Positions 1-5,513 of a stretch of 5,775 nucleotides of DNA are shown here, in pieces (positions within the stretch are counted from its first letter, which is position 1; the number at the start of each line of letters is the position of its first letter). The position numbers were made by a program, and so were the translations under genes. Source of the DNA: Nitratifractor sp964650685. GTDB taxonomy: Bacteria > Campylobacterota > Campylobacteria > Campylobacterales > Sulfurovaceae. Location: assembly GCA_964650685.1 (NCBI GenBank), contig CAZYUW010000096.1:1-5775 (forward strand), in the 5' to 3' direction. The notes beneath the pieces were generated by a model, which was not told where the DNA came from, made no database searches, and was given only the letters and a program-made list of their open reading frames with translations.

Positions 1-968
1 CCGGCATCGACTATACAGCCATCGCCTACAGGTATTCCGGTAACCGAATTTGCCCCCAGAAGTGTATTTTCCCCTATACTGATCGGATTGCCGTCGGTTC
101 CGCTGAGCACCCCGAGTATACTGGCTCCTCCGCCCACATCGGAACCGCTGCCGACAACTGCCGAACTGGATATTCTGCCCTCCACCATGACAGGCCCCAG
201 CGTGCCAGCGTTGAAGTTTATGTACGAGGCGCCCGGCATCACGGTAGTGCCCGGAGCCAGTTGAGCCCCCATGCGAACTCTCGAGCTGTCGAGGATCCTG
301 GTATTGTCGGCGGGAATTATGTGCTGCAGATATCTTGGAAATTTGTCCACACTGTCGATGTGAGGATATGTACCGGTCAGTTTCATCTCGATCTCGTTCT
401 CACGCAGATAGTCCAGTTCGTACGGTTTGTTTCCTGACCACGCCACATTGCTCAATATACCGAAAGCTCCATTCAGATCGACACCTCTGAGGGGAGCTTT
501 GCCCGTAGAGAGAGCGTATAGCTTGAGATAGACGGACTCTACGCTTTTTGGCGCGCTGTCTTCGAACAAAAATGTGATGCGAAAATCTTTTCCGATATCA
601 CCCATGGAAGACAGCGCCTTTATCACCTGAACATTCAAGTGGGCTTCTCCTACGGCCTCCGCCAGATAGGGAGCGAAGGCCGCCATACAGTTGGAGACGA
701 ATCTATCGTTTATGGTCGCTGTAAATTCGCTTCCGTCGAAATCGACTTCGATCGCGGCATCCGCGAGAGCGCGAACAAACACGGCGGCCGAACCGTAATT
801 CTCTTTCCAGTTGACGACGGCGTATGTGGCCTGCAAAACCCTGTCGGCATTTTTCTGTCCCCTGTCCACCCGTGCGATACCGAACGCTATGGGCTCTTTG
901 TAACTCTTTTCCGCCCTGATCTCCGAGATCAGTTTTTTGAACTCTTCTGTGGATTTGACCGTATCCAT
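1..968 (-). CDS. dapD: 2,3,4,5-tetrahydropyridine-2,6-dicarboxylate N-succinyltransferase (C-terminus cut by window edge)
   Basis: Cytoplasmic enzyme that transfers succinyl from succinyl-CoA to tetrahydrodipicolinate in the succinylase branch of lysine and meso-diaminopimelate synthesis. I translated the minus strand from ATG at 968: 322 codons are open to the left edge, so roughly the last fifth of a ~400-residue family member is missing. The N-terminal part (about 1-220) begins MDTVKSTEEFKKLISEI. From about residue 228 the left-handed beta-helix signature appears: RMGAQLAPGTTVMPG, then YINFNAGTLG, then MVEGRISSSAVVG (M261; E263 matches the family's catalytic Glu), then GSDVGGGASILGVLSGTDG. 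This order matches the long DapD class known from Mycobacterium and Pseudomonas rather than the short E. coli type. The start is supported by GAGGAG at 979-984. It is divergent from the TonB receptor gene. Function is confident from motifs. Confidence 0.95.
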   Translation of the reverse strand, partial: MDTVKSTEEFKKLISEIRAEKSYKEPIAFGIARVDRGQKNADRVLQATYAVVNWKENYGSAAVFVRALADAAIEVDFDGSEFTATINDRFVSNCMAAFAPYLAEAVGEAHLNVQVIKALSSMGDIGKDFRITFLFEDSAPKSVESVYLKLYALSTGKAPLRGVDLNGAFGILSNVAWSGNKPYELDYLRENEIEMKLTGTYPHIDSVDKFPRYLQHIIPADNTRILDSSRVRMGAQLAPGTTVMPGASYINFNAGTLGPVMVEGRISSSAVVGSGSDVGGGASILGVLSGTDGNPISIGENTLLGANSVTGIPVGDGCIVDA

Positions 969-978
969 GCTTTATACT

Positions 979-1004
979 CTCCTCGAAAAAATTATGTAAT
1001 TATA
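979..1004 (-). promoter_or_regulatory. dapD -10 box and ribosome binding site
   Basis: On the minus strand TATAAT lies at 999-1004, about 30 bases before the dapD ATG, and GAGGAG lies at 979-984, ten bases before the ATG. No good -35 box is seen at 16-18 bp (TTGCGG lies 20 bp away). Reliance on the -10 box with a weak -35 is common in Campylobacterota housekeeping promoters. The predicted 5' leader is only about 25 bases, leaving no room for a riboswitch. Confidence 0.6.
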
Positions 1005-1202
1005 CTCCAATTTGATTATGGCTTCCGCAAAAGGGGTCTCTCTTAAGTCAAGAGCGTGTATCATTTCGTATGAAACATCTACGGGGACACAACAGACGCT
1101 ATTTTAAGCTGGCGGCTATAGCCATGCACTCCACACTCCATAGATTGTGCACGATAGACGCTTCGTTTCGCCGTCACCACTCACCATACACCTACGATAT
1201 AC

Positions 1203-1240
1203 ACAAAACATCCCCACCTTCTCGACAAAACATCACCAGC
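1203..1240. repeat. Tandem 16-bp direct repeat, possible operator of the TonB receptor gene
   Basis: ACAAAACATCCCCACC (1203-1218) and ACAAAACATCACCAGC (1225-1240) match at 14 of 16 positions, with the first ten identical. Their starts are 22 bp apart, about two turns of the DNA helix, so a protein could bind both on the same face. A partial copy, AAACATC, occurs at 1073-1079. The pair lies about 90 bases upstream of the receptor ATG, in a region with no convincing gene. Tandem sites of this kind suit a response regulator or another activator binding as a head-to-tail dimer. The regulator is unknown and this role is inferred. Confidence 0.45.
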
Positions 1241-1271
1241 AACTGAACAGGCGACCGAAAAATTTTTGGCG

Positions 1272-1292
1272 ATCATGGCGACACTCCATGAT
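1272..1292 (+). promoter_or_regulatory. Perfect 7-bp hairpin in the receptor leader
   Basis: ATCATGG (1272-1278) and CCATGAT (1286-1292) form a perfect inverted repeat around the 7-base loop CGACACT, ending 39 bases before the receptor ATG at 1332. There is no T-run after it, so it is not an intrinsic terminator. TTGGCG at 1266-1271 precedes it and could be a weak -35, which would put the palindrome in promoter spacer DNA as an operator. Alternatively it folds in the mRNA leader. I see no cobalamin-riboswitch B12-box sequence here. Confidence 0.4.
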
Positions 1293-1331
1293 AGATTTGA
1301 TTTCGAAAAAATAAAAACAAGGGAAAATGTG

Positions 1332-3185
1332 ATGAAAAACGGATTTTTGTATCTTTCGCTCTATGTGGCGACGGCATGCGGCACGATATCGGCAGAAGGC
1401 ACCGCGATCGACGATATCTTCGACGATGCGACCATCACTATCACTGCCGCCGATCGGGTCAGCACCCCCCTGCGGGACACGACGGCCAATGTCACGGTCA
1501 TCAGCTCCGAAGATATCAAAGAGAGAGGCTTCAGGACACTAGGAGAAGCTCTCGAGAGAACGACTGGATTCTCACTGAGCTCCAACGGTGGAGCAGGACA
1601 AACCTCCGGACTTTTTCTAAGGGGCTTCGACGGAGGCAATATCCTCATAACCATCGACGGTATTCCCCTAAAGGATCCGACCGATCCCGGATTCTCTTCA
1701 GGGCTGCCCCACATCATGCTCGACAATGTGAAACAGATAGAGATCGTCAAAGGCGCCCAGAGTGGAATCTGGGGAGCCGACGCGGTAGCGGGAGTGGTGA
1801 ATATAGTTACCGACACTCCGAAAAAAGGTGGAGAGGTCGCGATAAGAGCCGGTTACGGATCGTACGATACCAAAGAGAGCGGAATTACTCTTTCGCTTGC
1901 CGGAGATGCCGGAGGACTGATCGTAAACGCGGATCACTACTTTAGTGACTCATACTCCGCCATGATTCCCCGTGATGCCGAAAGCGACCAATACGAAAAC
2001 AACACCTTCGACCTGAAAGCCTATCTGAATATAGATAAAAACAGTAAAATCGGAATATATCATCGCCATATCGATGGAGACTACGACTTTGACGGCACCA
2101 ACGGAAACGACTCTTTTTCCAACGGAACCTTCAAAGAATCCCTGAGCGCGCTGAGATACGACTACGATGACGGAAAACTGTCGCTCGACGGGGTGCTTAG
2201 TCTAAACAGAATCGACAGACACATCGATGGGATGGGGCTATGGGGGCCTTATACATTCGACGCTTCCGGGGAGGGAGAGAGGGCTGCCCTTTCGTTCGCC
2301 TACGAGATGGGCAAAGGCACACTCTCCGGTGGTATCGAGTCCAGTGAGTACATCGATGCCCGCAGGGGCGACAGCTTTACCAACCACGGTATTTTCGGAA
2401 GCTACAGATACATAAGCGAACTTTTCGGAGGACGCACGATACTCAACGCGACGATAAGATATGACGACTTCGACAAATTCGACAGCAAAACGACCTATCG
2501 TCTGGGGCTCAAAAGAGAGTGCTCTCTATTGAAAGGGGTTTTCGCGTCCGCCAATCTATACAGCGCCTACAAAGCTCCCAGTCTTTTCCAGTGGACCAAC
2601 AGGGCAGCCGGCAGCAACCTGAAACCCGAATACACCAAAGGCTACGAAGTGAGCATGGGATACGAAGATATGCTGAAGGTGACATATTTCAGAAACGAGA
2701 TAGAGGATATGATCGACAACAGGGTAGTCGGATGGACTGTAGTCTATTTCAACAGAAACTCCTCATACACCATAGACGGTCTGGAGATAGAGTCGAAATA
2801 CAGGTTCGACTCGATAAGCACCCTCTTCAGGGCAAACTACACCAGACTGTTCAGTATGGACGATATCGACGGCAATACACTTCCAAGAAGACCCAGGGAA
2901 TCTTTCAATCTATTTATAGATCACTATCTGAGTCCCGATATACATATAGGCGCGGATATACAGTATGTTTCGAAAAGAACGGACAAAGACTGGTCGGTAT
3001 GGCCTGCCAGAAATGTCACGCTGGAGAGCTACACTCTGGTCAATCTGAGCTACAATCAAAAAATAGGCGCCAATCTCGACATTTCACTGCAGGCTCACAA
3101 TATTTTCGACGAGGATTATCAGACCGTTTACGGATACTCCACCGAGGGACGTTCTATATATGGTAGAATCGAGTATAGATTCTAA
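1332..3185 (+). CDS. BtuB-like TonB-dependent outer-membrane receptor
   Basis: Outer-membrane beta-barrel that binds a scarce ligand (cobalamin, iron chelate or similar) and imports it using TonB-ExbBD energy. ATG 1332 gives 617 residues, close to E. coli BtuB (~614). It has AAGGGA at 1319-1324 seven bases upstream and begins with a signal peptide, MKNGFLYLSLYVATACGTISA, likely cut near residue 21. A longer frame opens at TTG 1266, but it puts a charged 22-residue stretch before the signal and has no ribosome site. In order: TonB-box-like ATITITAADR (33-42); plug domain about 45-165 with VTVISSEDI, GLFLRGFDGGNILITIDGIPL, IEIVKGAQSGIWGADAVAGVVNI; 22-strand-type barrel to the end, with late motifs YKAPSLFQW and NIFDEDYQTVYGY; C-terminal GRIEYRF ending in the aromatic residue needed by the Bam machinery. 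The plug resembles BtuB most, but the ligand cannot be fixed from sequence, and no btuFCD genes are in the window. Confidence 0.9.
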   Translation: MKNGFLYLSLYVATACGTISAEGTAIDDIFDDATITITAADRVSTPLRDTTANVTVISSEDIKERGFRTLGEALERTTGFSLSSNGGAGQTSGLFLRGFDGGNILITIDGIPLKDPTDPGFSSGLPHIMLDNVKQIEIVKGAQSGIWGADAVAGVVNIVTDTPKKGGEVAIRAGYGSYDTKESGITLSLAGDAGGLIVNADHYFSDSYSAMIPRDAESDQYENNTFDLKAYLNIDKNSKIGIYHRHIDGDYDFDGTNGNDSFSNGTFKESLSALRYDYDDGKLSLDGVLSLNRIDRHIDGMGLWGPYTFDASGEGERAALSFAYEMGKGTLSGGIESSEYIDARRGDSFTNHGIFGSYRYISELFGGRTILNATIRYDDFDKFDSKTTYRLGLKRECSLLKGVFASANLYSAYKAPSLFQWTNRAAGSNLKPEYTKGYEVSMGYEDMLKVTYFRNEIEDMIDNRVVGWTVVYFNRNSSYTIDGLEIESKYRFDSISTLFRANYTRLFSMDDIDGNTLPRRPRESFNLFIDHYLSPDIHIGADIQYVSKRTDKDWSVWPARNVTLESYTLVNLSYNQKIGANLDISLQAHNIFDEDYQTVYGYSTEGRSIYGRIEYRF

Positions 3186-3198
3186 AGGATAGAGCTTG
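3185..3198 (+). promoter_or_regulatory. Ribosome binding site deciding a TTG start; coupled to receptor stop
   Basis: AAGGA at 3185-3189 lies six bases before TTG 3196-3198 and overlaps the last base of the receptor stop codon (3183-3185). No ATG occurs in this frame until about residue 65, inside the second to third membrane segment, so TTG is the only sensible start. The overlap suggests translational coupling of the two genes. Confidence 0.65.
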
Positions 3199-3789
3199 CG
3201 CGAAGAGGGATGGAGTATCAGACTGACGCCATACACGATATACAAACTCCTCAACTCTCTCTTTCTCGGTTTGAGTATCGGAGTGGTCTTTACCATATAC
3301 GAGCCCCTGTCCCCATCGGTCTACTCGACGGGCGGGGTTGTGCTGGCACTGGCTACCATTGTGGTAGCGCGATTCTACGGCAAAATAATGACACTTGGAT
3401 GCTTTTTCGGATTTTCACTGCTCGTAGAAATCGTCATCCTGATAATGATAGTATATTTTTTGTGGAGACCGTATAGCTACATGACCGCGATGCTGATCTA
3501 TATCGGATACCAGGCCACATTCGCCTTTGGAAGCTATCTCGTGCGTGCCGAAACTCTCGCGCTGGACAACGACGATATACTCAGTCGTATCGACAGCGTC
3601 AAACAGATCGGATACCTATGCGGGATGTGCCTCTCCTGGGCAGCCTACAAAACGATGGAGAGTTTCGGCATTATGGATAAGCACGACAAGGTATATACGA
3701 TCCACTGGATGCTGTTGGGAGTGGAGCTTCTCATTATCTTGTTCCTTGTTCGAAGTTTTGAAAAAGAGCCTATAGTCAATGGGAGTTAA
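3196..3789 (+). CDS. Six-TM inner-membrane protein resembling the N-terminal half of an MFS transporter
   Basis: I do not recognise a named gene. The 197-residue product, starting at TTG, has six likely membrane helices at about 17-35, 42-59, 67-89, 95-116, 136-153 and 168-186. After helix 2 the loop VARFYGKIM (57-65) looks like a worn MFS motif A (D-R-x-G-R/K). Helix 4 is followed by LVRAETLALDNDD, then SRIDSVKQIGYLCGM (130-144), reminiscent of the MFS helix 4-5 region. Helix 3 carries a buried Glu (E78). The usual MFS length is ~400 residues with 12 helices, so this is half-size. It lies 10 bp after the receptor gene with a shared, coupled ribosome site, so a role in moving the same ligand across the inner membrane, or in assisting the receptor, is plausible but inferred. 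The protein could work as a homodimer or be a truncated permease. The tail ends KEPIVNGS. Confidence 0.8.
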   Translation: MREEGWSIRLTPYTIYKLLNSLFLGLSIGVVFTIYEPLSPSVYSTGGVVLALATIVVARFYGKIMTLGCFFGFSLLVEIVILIMIVYFLWRPYSYMTAMLIYIGYQATFAFGSYLVRAETLALDNDDILSRIDSVKQIGYLCGMCLSWAAYKTMESFGIMDKHDKVYTIHWMLLGVELLIILFLVRSFEKEPIVNGS

Positions 3790-3858
3790 ACTTCGCTATC
3801 GGTCATTTTTGTCTCCTTGCTTCTTATTCCTCTTCTTGCAGCCAAAAAATACAGATAA
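3790..3858 (+). other. In-frame hydrophobic stretch after the 6-TM gene's stop
   Basis: Reading past the TAA at 3787-3789 in the same frame gives 22 more codons, TSLSVIFVSLLLIPLLAAKKYR, before the next TAA at 3856-3858. This is long and hydrophobic enough for another membrane helix with a basic tail. It may be the remains of a longer protein ended by a stop mutation, or chance in a T-rich stretch. A basic tail on the expected periplasmic side would break the positive-inside rule, which argues for chance. Confidence 0.25.
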
Positions 3859-3882
3859 TACTCCGCGTACACTTATAGCGTT

Positions 3883-3920
3883 TATAATTCGATCGATATA
3901 GAAAACGAAGCAAAAAGGAT
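3883..3920 (+). promoter_or_regulatory. -10 box and ribosome binding site of the macrodomain gene
   Basis: TATAAT at 3883-3888 lies 38 bases before ATG 3927. AAGGA at 3915-3919 is seven bases before the ATG. No -35 match is seen at the usual distance. A separate promoter means the macrodomain gene need not depend on the receptor operon, though no terminator is visible between them (3790-3882 lacks a GC-rich hairpin with a T-run). Confidence 0.5.
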
Positions 3921-3926
3921 AAATTC

Positions 3927-4457
3927 ATGCCCATTCGCGTAAAAACAGGAGATATCACACAGGAAGAGAGCTGCGCTATCGTCAATGCCGCCAACTCCTC
4001 TCTGATGGGCGGCGGCGGAGTGGACGGTGCCATACATCGCGCGGGCGGTCCGACTATCCTGGAAGCCTGCAAAAAGATACGCCGGGAACTATATCCAAAC
4101 GGACTTCCAACAGGTGAGGCGGTCTCCACAACCGCCGGCAGACTTCCCGCCCGCTTCGTTATACATACCGTCGGCCCTATCTGGGGACGCTGCGGCAGCG
4201 AGAGAGAGTGCGACCGGCTGCTGCGCAGCGCCTATCGCCACAGCCTGGAGGAAGCCCGACGAATCGGTTGTCGTTCCATCTCTTTTCCCGCCATCTCTAC
4301 GGGTATCTACGGCTTTCCGCCCGAACGCGCCGCCTGTATCGCATGCGAGGTCGCGGAAGAGTTTCTGAAAAAAGATCCGGATATGGATATACTTTTCATA
4401 TTTCATACCCAAAAAAGCCGAGAAATTTTCACTGCCCGGTGTCGTAACCCAATGTAG
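3927..4457 (+). CDS. Macrodomain protein, YmdB/MacroD-type ADP-ribose or O-acetyl-ADP-ribose hydrolase
   Basis: Single-domain 176-residue cytoplasmic protein. Members of this family bind ADP-ribose and remove acetyl from O-acetyl-ADP-ribose or ADP-ribose from acidic side chains. The family signature is complete: GDIT at 8-11, IVNAANSSLMGGGGVDGAIH at 18-37 (N20, N23, the G28-G31 loop and D33 fit the ligand-binding and catalytic positions of the MacroD class), PTGEAVSTTAGRLPARFVIHTVGPIW at 61-86, and the phosphate loop FPAISTGIYGFPPERAA at 120-136. The start is set by AAGGA at 3915-3919. Length is typical for a stand-alone macrodomain. No sirtuin or ADP-ribosyltransferase gene lies next to it here. 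The neighbouring minus-strand patch (toxin-antitoxin, restriction remnant) leaves room for a stress or defence role, but a housekeeping role is equally likely. Confidence 0.93.
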   Translation: MPIRVKTGDITQEESCAIVNAANSSLMGGGGVDGAIHRAGGPTILEACKKIRRELYPNGLPTGEAVSTTAGRLPARFVIHTVGPIWGRCGSERECDRLLRSAYRHSLEEARRIGCRSISFPAISTGIYGFPPERAACIACEVAEEFLKKDPDMDILFIFHTQKSREIFTARCRNPM

Positions 4458-4596
4458 ACTCCTTACGGCATCCCCAGCGCAGGAAAGATAGAGAAAATAT
4501 CTCCTTTTGCGGCCTTCGAATCTCTGAAAAGTTCAATATTTTAGTAAATATATCACGATCGTTTTGGAAGGAAAAGCGCTATATCAAAAAGTAACA
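4458..4596. other. Convergent intergenic stretch, no gene seen
   Basis: Lies between the ends of the macrodomain gene (plus) and the HsdR remnant (minus). It holds only weak inverted repeats: AGATA/TATCT around 4486-4502, followed on the plus strand by CCTTTT (a poor terminator at best), and an AT-only 6-bp stem ATATTT/AAATAT at 4536-4551. No ORF with a ribosome site was found. Confidence 0.4.
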
Positions 4597-4722
4597 TTAA
4601 GCAGATAGTGATGTAGCATCGGCATCACCAGATTCCTTTTGTTTTTTGGCATCGAGGTAGTCGTAGCCGAGTTTTTGGAAGAGTTCGATGGCGGGGCGTT
4701 CGGATTGGGTGTATTCTCTCAT
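4597..4722 (-). pseudogene. Truncated N-terminus of a type I restriction HsdR-like subunit (41 codons)
   Basis: ATG at 4722 (minus) opens a 41-residue frame beginning MREYTQSERPAIELFQKLGY and continuing DYLDAKKQ, then KESGDADATSLSA and TAA at 4597-4599. From memory, the first ~28 residues have the look of the extreme N-terminus of type I restriction endonuclease R subunits (SE-PAI-L-LGY-Y pattern at the start of the HsdR nuclease domain), which normally run to about 1,000 residues. The last 13 residues do not fit and probably read through a deletion junction. Nothing resembling the nuclease or helicase domains follows downstream. The ATG overlaps the toxin stop codon as ATGA, so it is probably still translated by coupling. 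It could instead be a genuine small third gene of the toxin-antitoxin operon; the assignment rests on recognition by eye. Confidence 0.5.
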
Positions 4723-5054
4723 GGTATCAGTCCGTTTCTTTTTAAAATGGCCACTATCTCTTCTTCGGAAATAGTCTCCTTTAGTGTTTTTGCGTAAATA
4801 CTCATCAGATATATATGTGTTTTCTCATCGATAAAGTAGTAAATCACTCGAAACCCTCCGCTCTTGCCTGTAGGAATAGAGGAGTTGGCCAGCCTGATTT
4901 TGTAGCAACTTCCGGCCAGCGGTATGCCGCGGGTAGGGTTCTCCTGTAGTGCTGCACTCAGCTGTCCAAGGTCTTCTTTGATCTTTTTGTATTTTTTTGC
5001 CAGTTGTTTGACTTCAGCGGCAAACTCTGGCAATACGACAATCTTACAGCTCAT
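4719..5054 (-). CDS. RelE/ParE-family toxin of a type II toxin-antitoxin pair
   Basis: A 111-residue protein with the RelE-fold layout: an N-terminal strand (SCKIVVLPEF), a basic two-helix hairpin (EVKQLAKKYKKIKEDLGQL, 14-32), then a beta-sheet with YKIRLANSS (51-59), GKSGGFRVIYYF (63-74), HIYLMSIYAK (79-88) and an acidic C-terminal helix. Basic residues K52, R54, K64 and R69 and the Y86 region are in the places where RelE/HigB toxins carry mRNA-contacting residues. RelE-type members cleave mRNA on the ribosome and ParE-type members poison gyrase; the KSGG-RVIYY and SIYAK pattern suggests the RelE/HigB side, which is inferred. The start overlaps the antitoxin end by 11 bp (5044-5054), giving tight coupling. 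The stop overlaps the next small ORF as ATGA. The length is full for the family, so it is probably active. Confidence 0.85.
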   Translation of the reverse strand: MSCKIVVLPEFAAEVKQLAKKYKKIKEDLGQLSAALQENPTRGIPLAGSCYKIRLANSSIPTGKSGGFRVIYYFIDEKTHIYLMSIYAKTLKETISEEEIVAILKRNGLIP

Positions 5055-5313
5055 CGATCAGCGCATCCAAAGTCTGCAATCTTTCAGCTTTCGATGGATC
5101 GTCCAGTACCTCTTTGAGTTCTTTGGAAGAGCGCTCGAAACTACGGTAAAACTCTTTGGCCTCCTGCGCTTCGATATAGGATTTGATAGATTCTATGATG
5201 ATATCGGTTCGGTTCAGATCGTACTTTTCGGTAAGTGCATCGAGTTTCTCTAGTAGATAAACCGGCAGTCTCAATCCTACCTGCTGTTTTTTGAGTTGTT
5301 CCGGTGAGTGCAT
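5044..5313 (-). CDS. Ribbon-helix-helix antitoxin
   Basis: An 89-residue protein that should bind its own promoter and neutralise the adjacent toxin. The N-terminal strand QQVGLRLP (10-17) followed by helices LLEKLDALTEKY (20-31) and NRTDIIIESIKSYIEAQ (34-50) is a classical ribbon-helix-helix DNA-binding fold. The acidic helical C-terminus (EFYRSFERSSKELKEVLDD onward) would be the toxin-binding tail. I chose ATG 5313, five bases after AAGGAG at 5319-5324. A GTG at 5319 in the same frame adds two residues, but it overlaps that ribosome site and is unlikely. Antitoxin first and toxin second with an overlap is the usual order for keeping antitoxin in excess. Confidence 0.85.
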   Translation of the reverse strand: MHSPEQLKKQQVGLRLPVYLLEKLDALTEKYDLNRTDIIIESIKSYIEAQEAKEFYRSFERSSKELKEVLDDPSKAERLQTLDALIDEL

Positions 5314-5336
5314 CTCCACTCCTTTTGTGTGTTTAC

Positions 5337-5368
5337 ATAAGTATATAGTATTTATATATTATTGTCAA
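5337..5368 (-). promoter_or_regulatory. Strong sigma-70-type promoter and likely autoregulatory operator of the toxin-antitoxin operon
   Basis: On the minus strand, TTGACA (5363-5368) and TATACT (5340-5345) are separated by exactly 17 bp, the best promoter in the window. An imperfect palindrome, ATAAGTA-TATAG-TATTTAT (plus strand, 5337-5355), covers the -10 box. A second inverted pair, GTGTTT (5329-5334) and AAACAC (5371-5376), flanks the promoter. Ribbon-helix-helix antitoxins commonly repress by binding such repeats over the promoter, so the palindrome is the likely operator (inferred). Confidence 0.7.
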
Positions 5369-5385
5369 ACAAACACCTTTTAAAT

Positions 5386-5407
5386 TTTGGGGCCAGGAAC
5401 TAAATTT
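5386..5407. repeat. Element-end repeat, copy 1 (GGGGCCAGG)
   Basis: GGGGCCAGGAACTAAAT (5389-5405) aligns with GGGGTCAGGCGTTGAAT (5489-5505), exactly 100 bp away. The GGGG core sits in the loop of an AT-rich imperfect hairpin (TTTAAA at 5379-5384 with TTTAAA at 5407-5412, TTT 5385-5387 with AAA 5402-5404). It probably marks the outer end of the transposase-associated element, just 20 bases from the -35 box of the toxin-antitoxin promoter. Confidence 0.45.
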
Positions 5408-5485
5408 TTAAATCTCGTGGAGGATGGCTGGTTCGAGGGTGAATTCAAGTGCTTTCCACGCTTCTTTATAAGTCGTCATAATTTG

Positions 5486-5507
5486 GTAGGGGTCAGGCGT
5501 TGAATAT
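5486..5507. repeat. Element-end repeat, copy 2 (GGGGTCAGG)
   Basis: GTAGGGGTCAGGCGTTGAAT at 5486-5505 lies just after the transposase stop codon (minus strand). As I recall, a GGGGTCAGG-type sequence followed by TTGAAT commonly flanks this subfamily of REP-associated transposase genes. The GTAG at 5486-5489 is also the tetranucleotide known from REP elements, though a four-base match can be chance. Confidence 0.5.
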
Positions 5508-5513
5508 CCACCT

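Noticed and set aside
639..1046. Plus-strand frame antisense to dapD
   Set aside because: It is a shadow of dapD, whose minus-strand translation carries complete family motifs.
1110..1124. Palindrome GGCTATAGCC (1114-1123) between dapD and the receptor
   Set aside because: Perfect but only 10 bp, with no T-run and no clear relation to either promoter; chance cannot be excluded.
1070..1246. 58-codon plus-strand frame starting MKHLRGHNRRYF in the dapD-receptor gap
   Set aside because: No ribosome binding site, odd His/Arg-rich composition and no recognisable fold. It overlaps the regulatory-looking repeats.
1266..1331. Longer N-terminus of the TonB receptor from TTG 1266 or ATG 1275
   Set aside because: It would place 22 charged residues before a clear signal peptide, lacks a ribosome site and runs through the hairpin. 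ATG 1332 has AAGGGA at proper spacing.
1045..1331. Cobalamin riboswitch ahead of the BtuB-like gene
   Set aside because: I looked for a B12-box-like GCCACTG and the typical multi-stem leader and did not see them.
1332..1394. Possible lipobox around Cys16 of the receptor signal peptide
   Set aside because: The residues before Cys (ATA) lack the Leu usual at -3, and TonB receptors of this type use signal peptidase I.
3779..3901. 40-codon frame MGVKLRYRSFLSPCF overlapping the end of the 6-TM gene
   Set aside because: No ribosome site, different frame and no recognisable features. It runs into the macrodomain promoter.
4486..4506. Possible terminator after the macrodomain gene
   Set aside because: Only about five AT-rich base pairs in the stem and a short T-run; too weak to call as a terminator.
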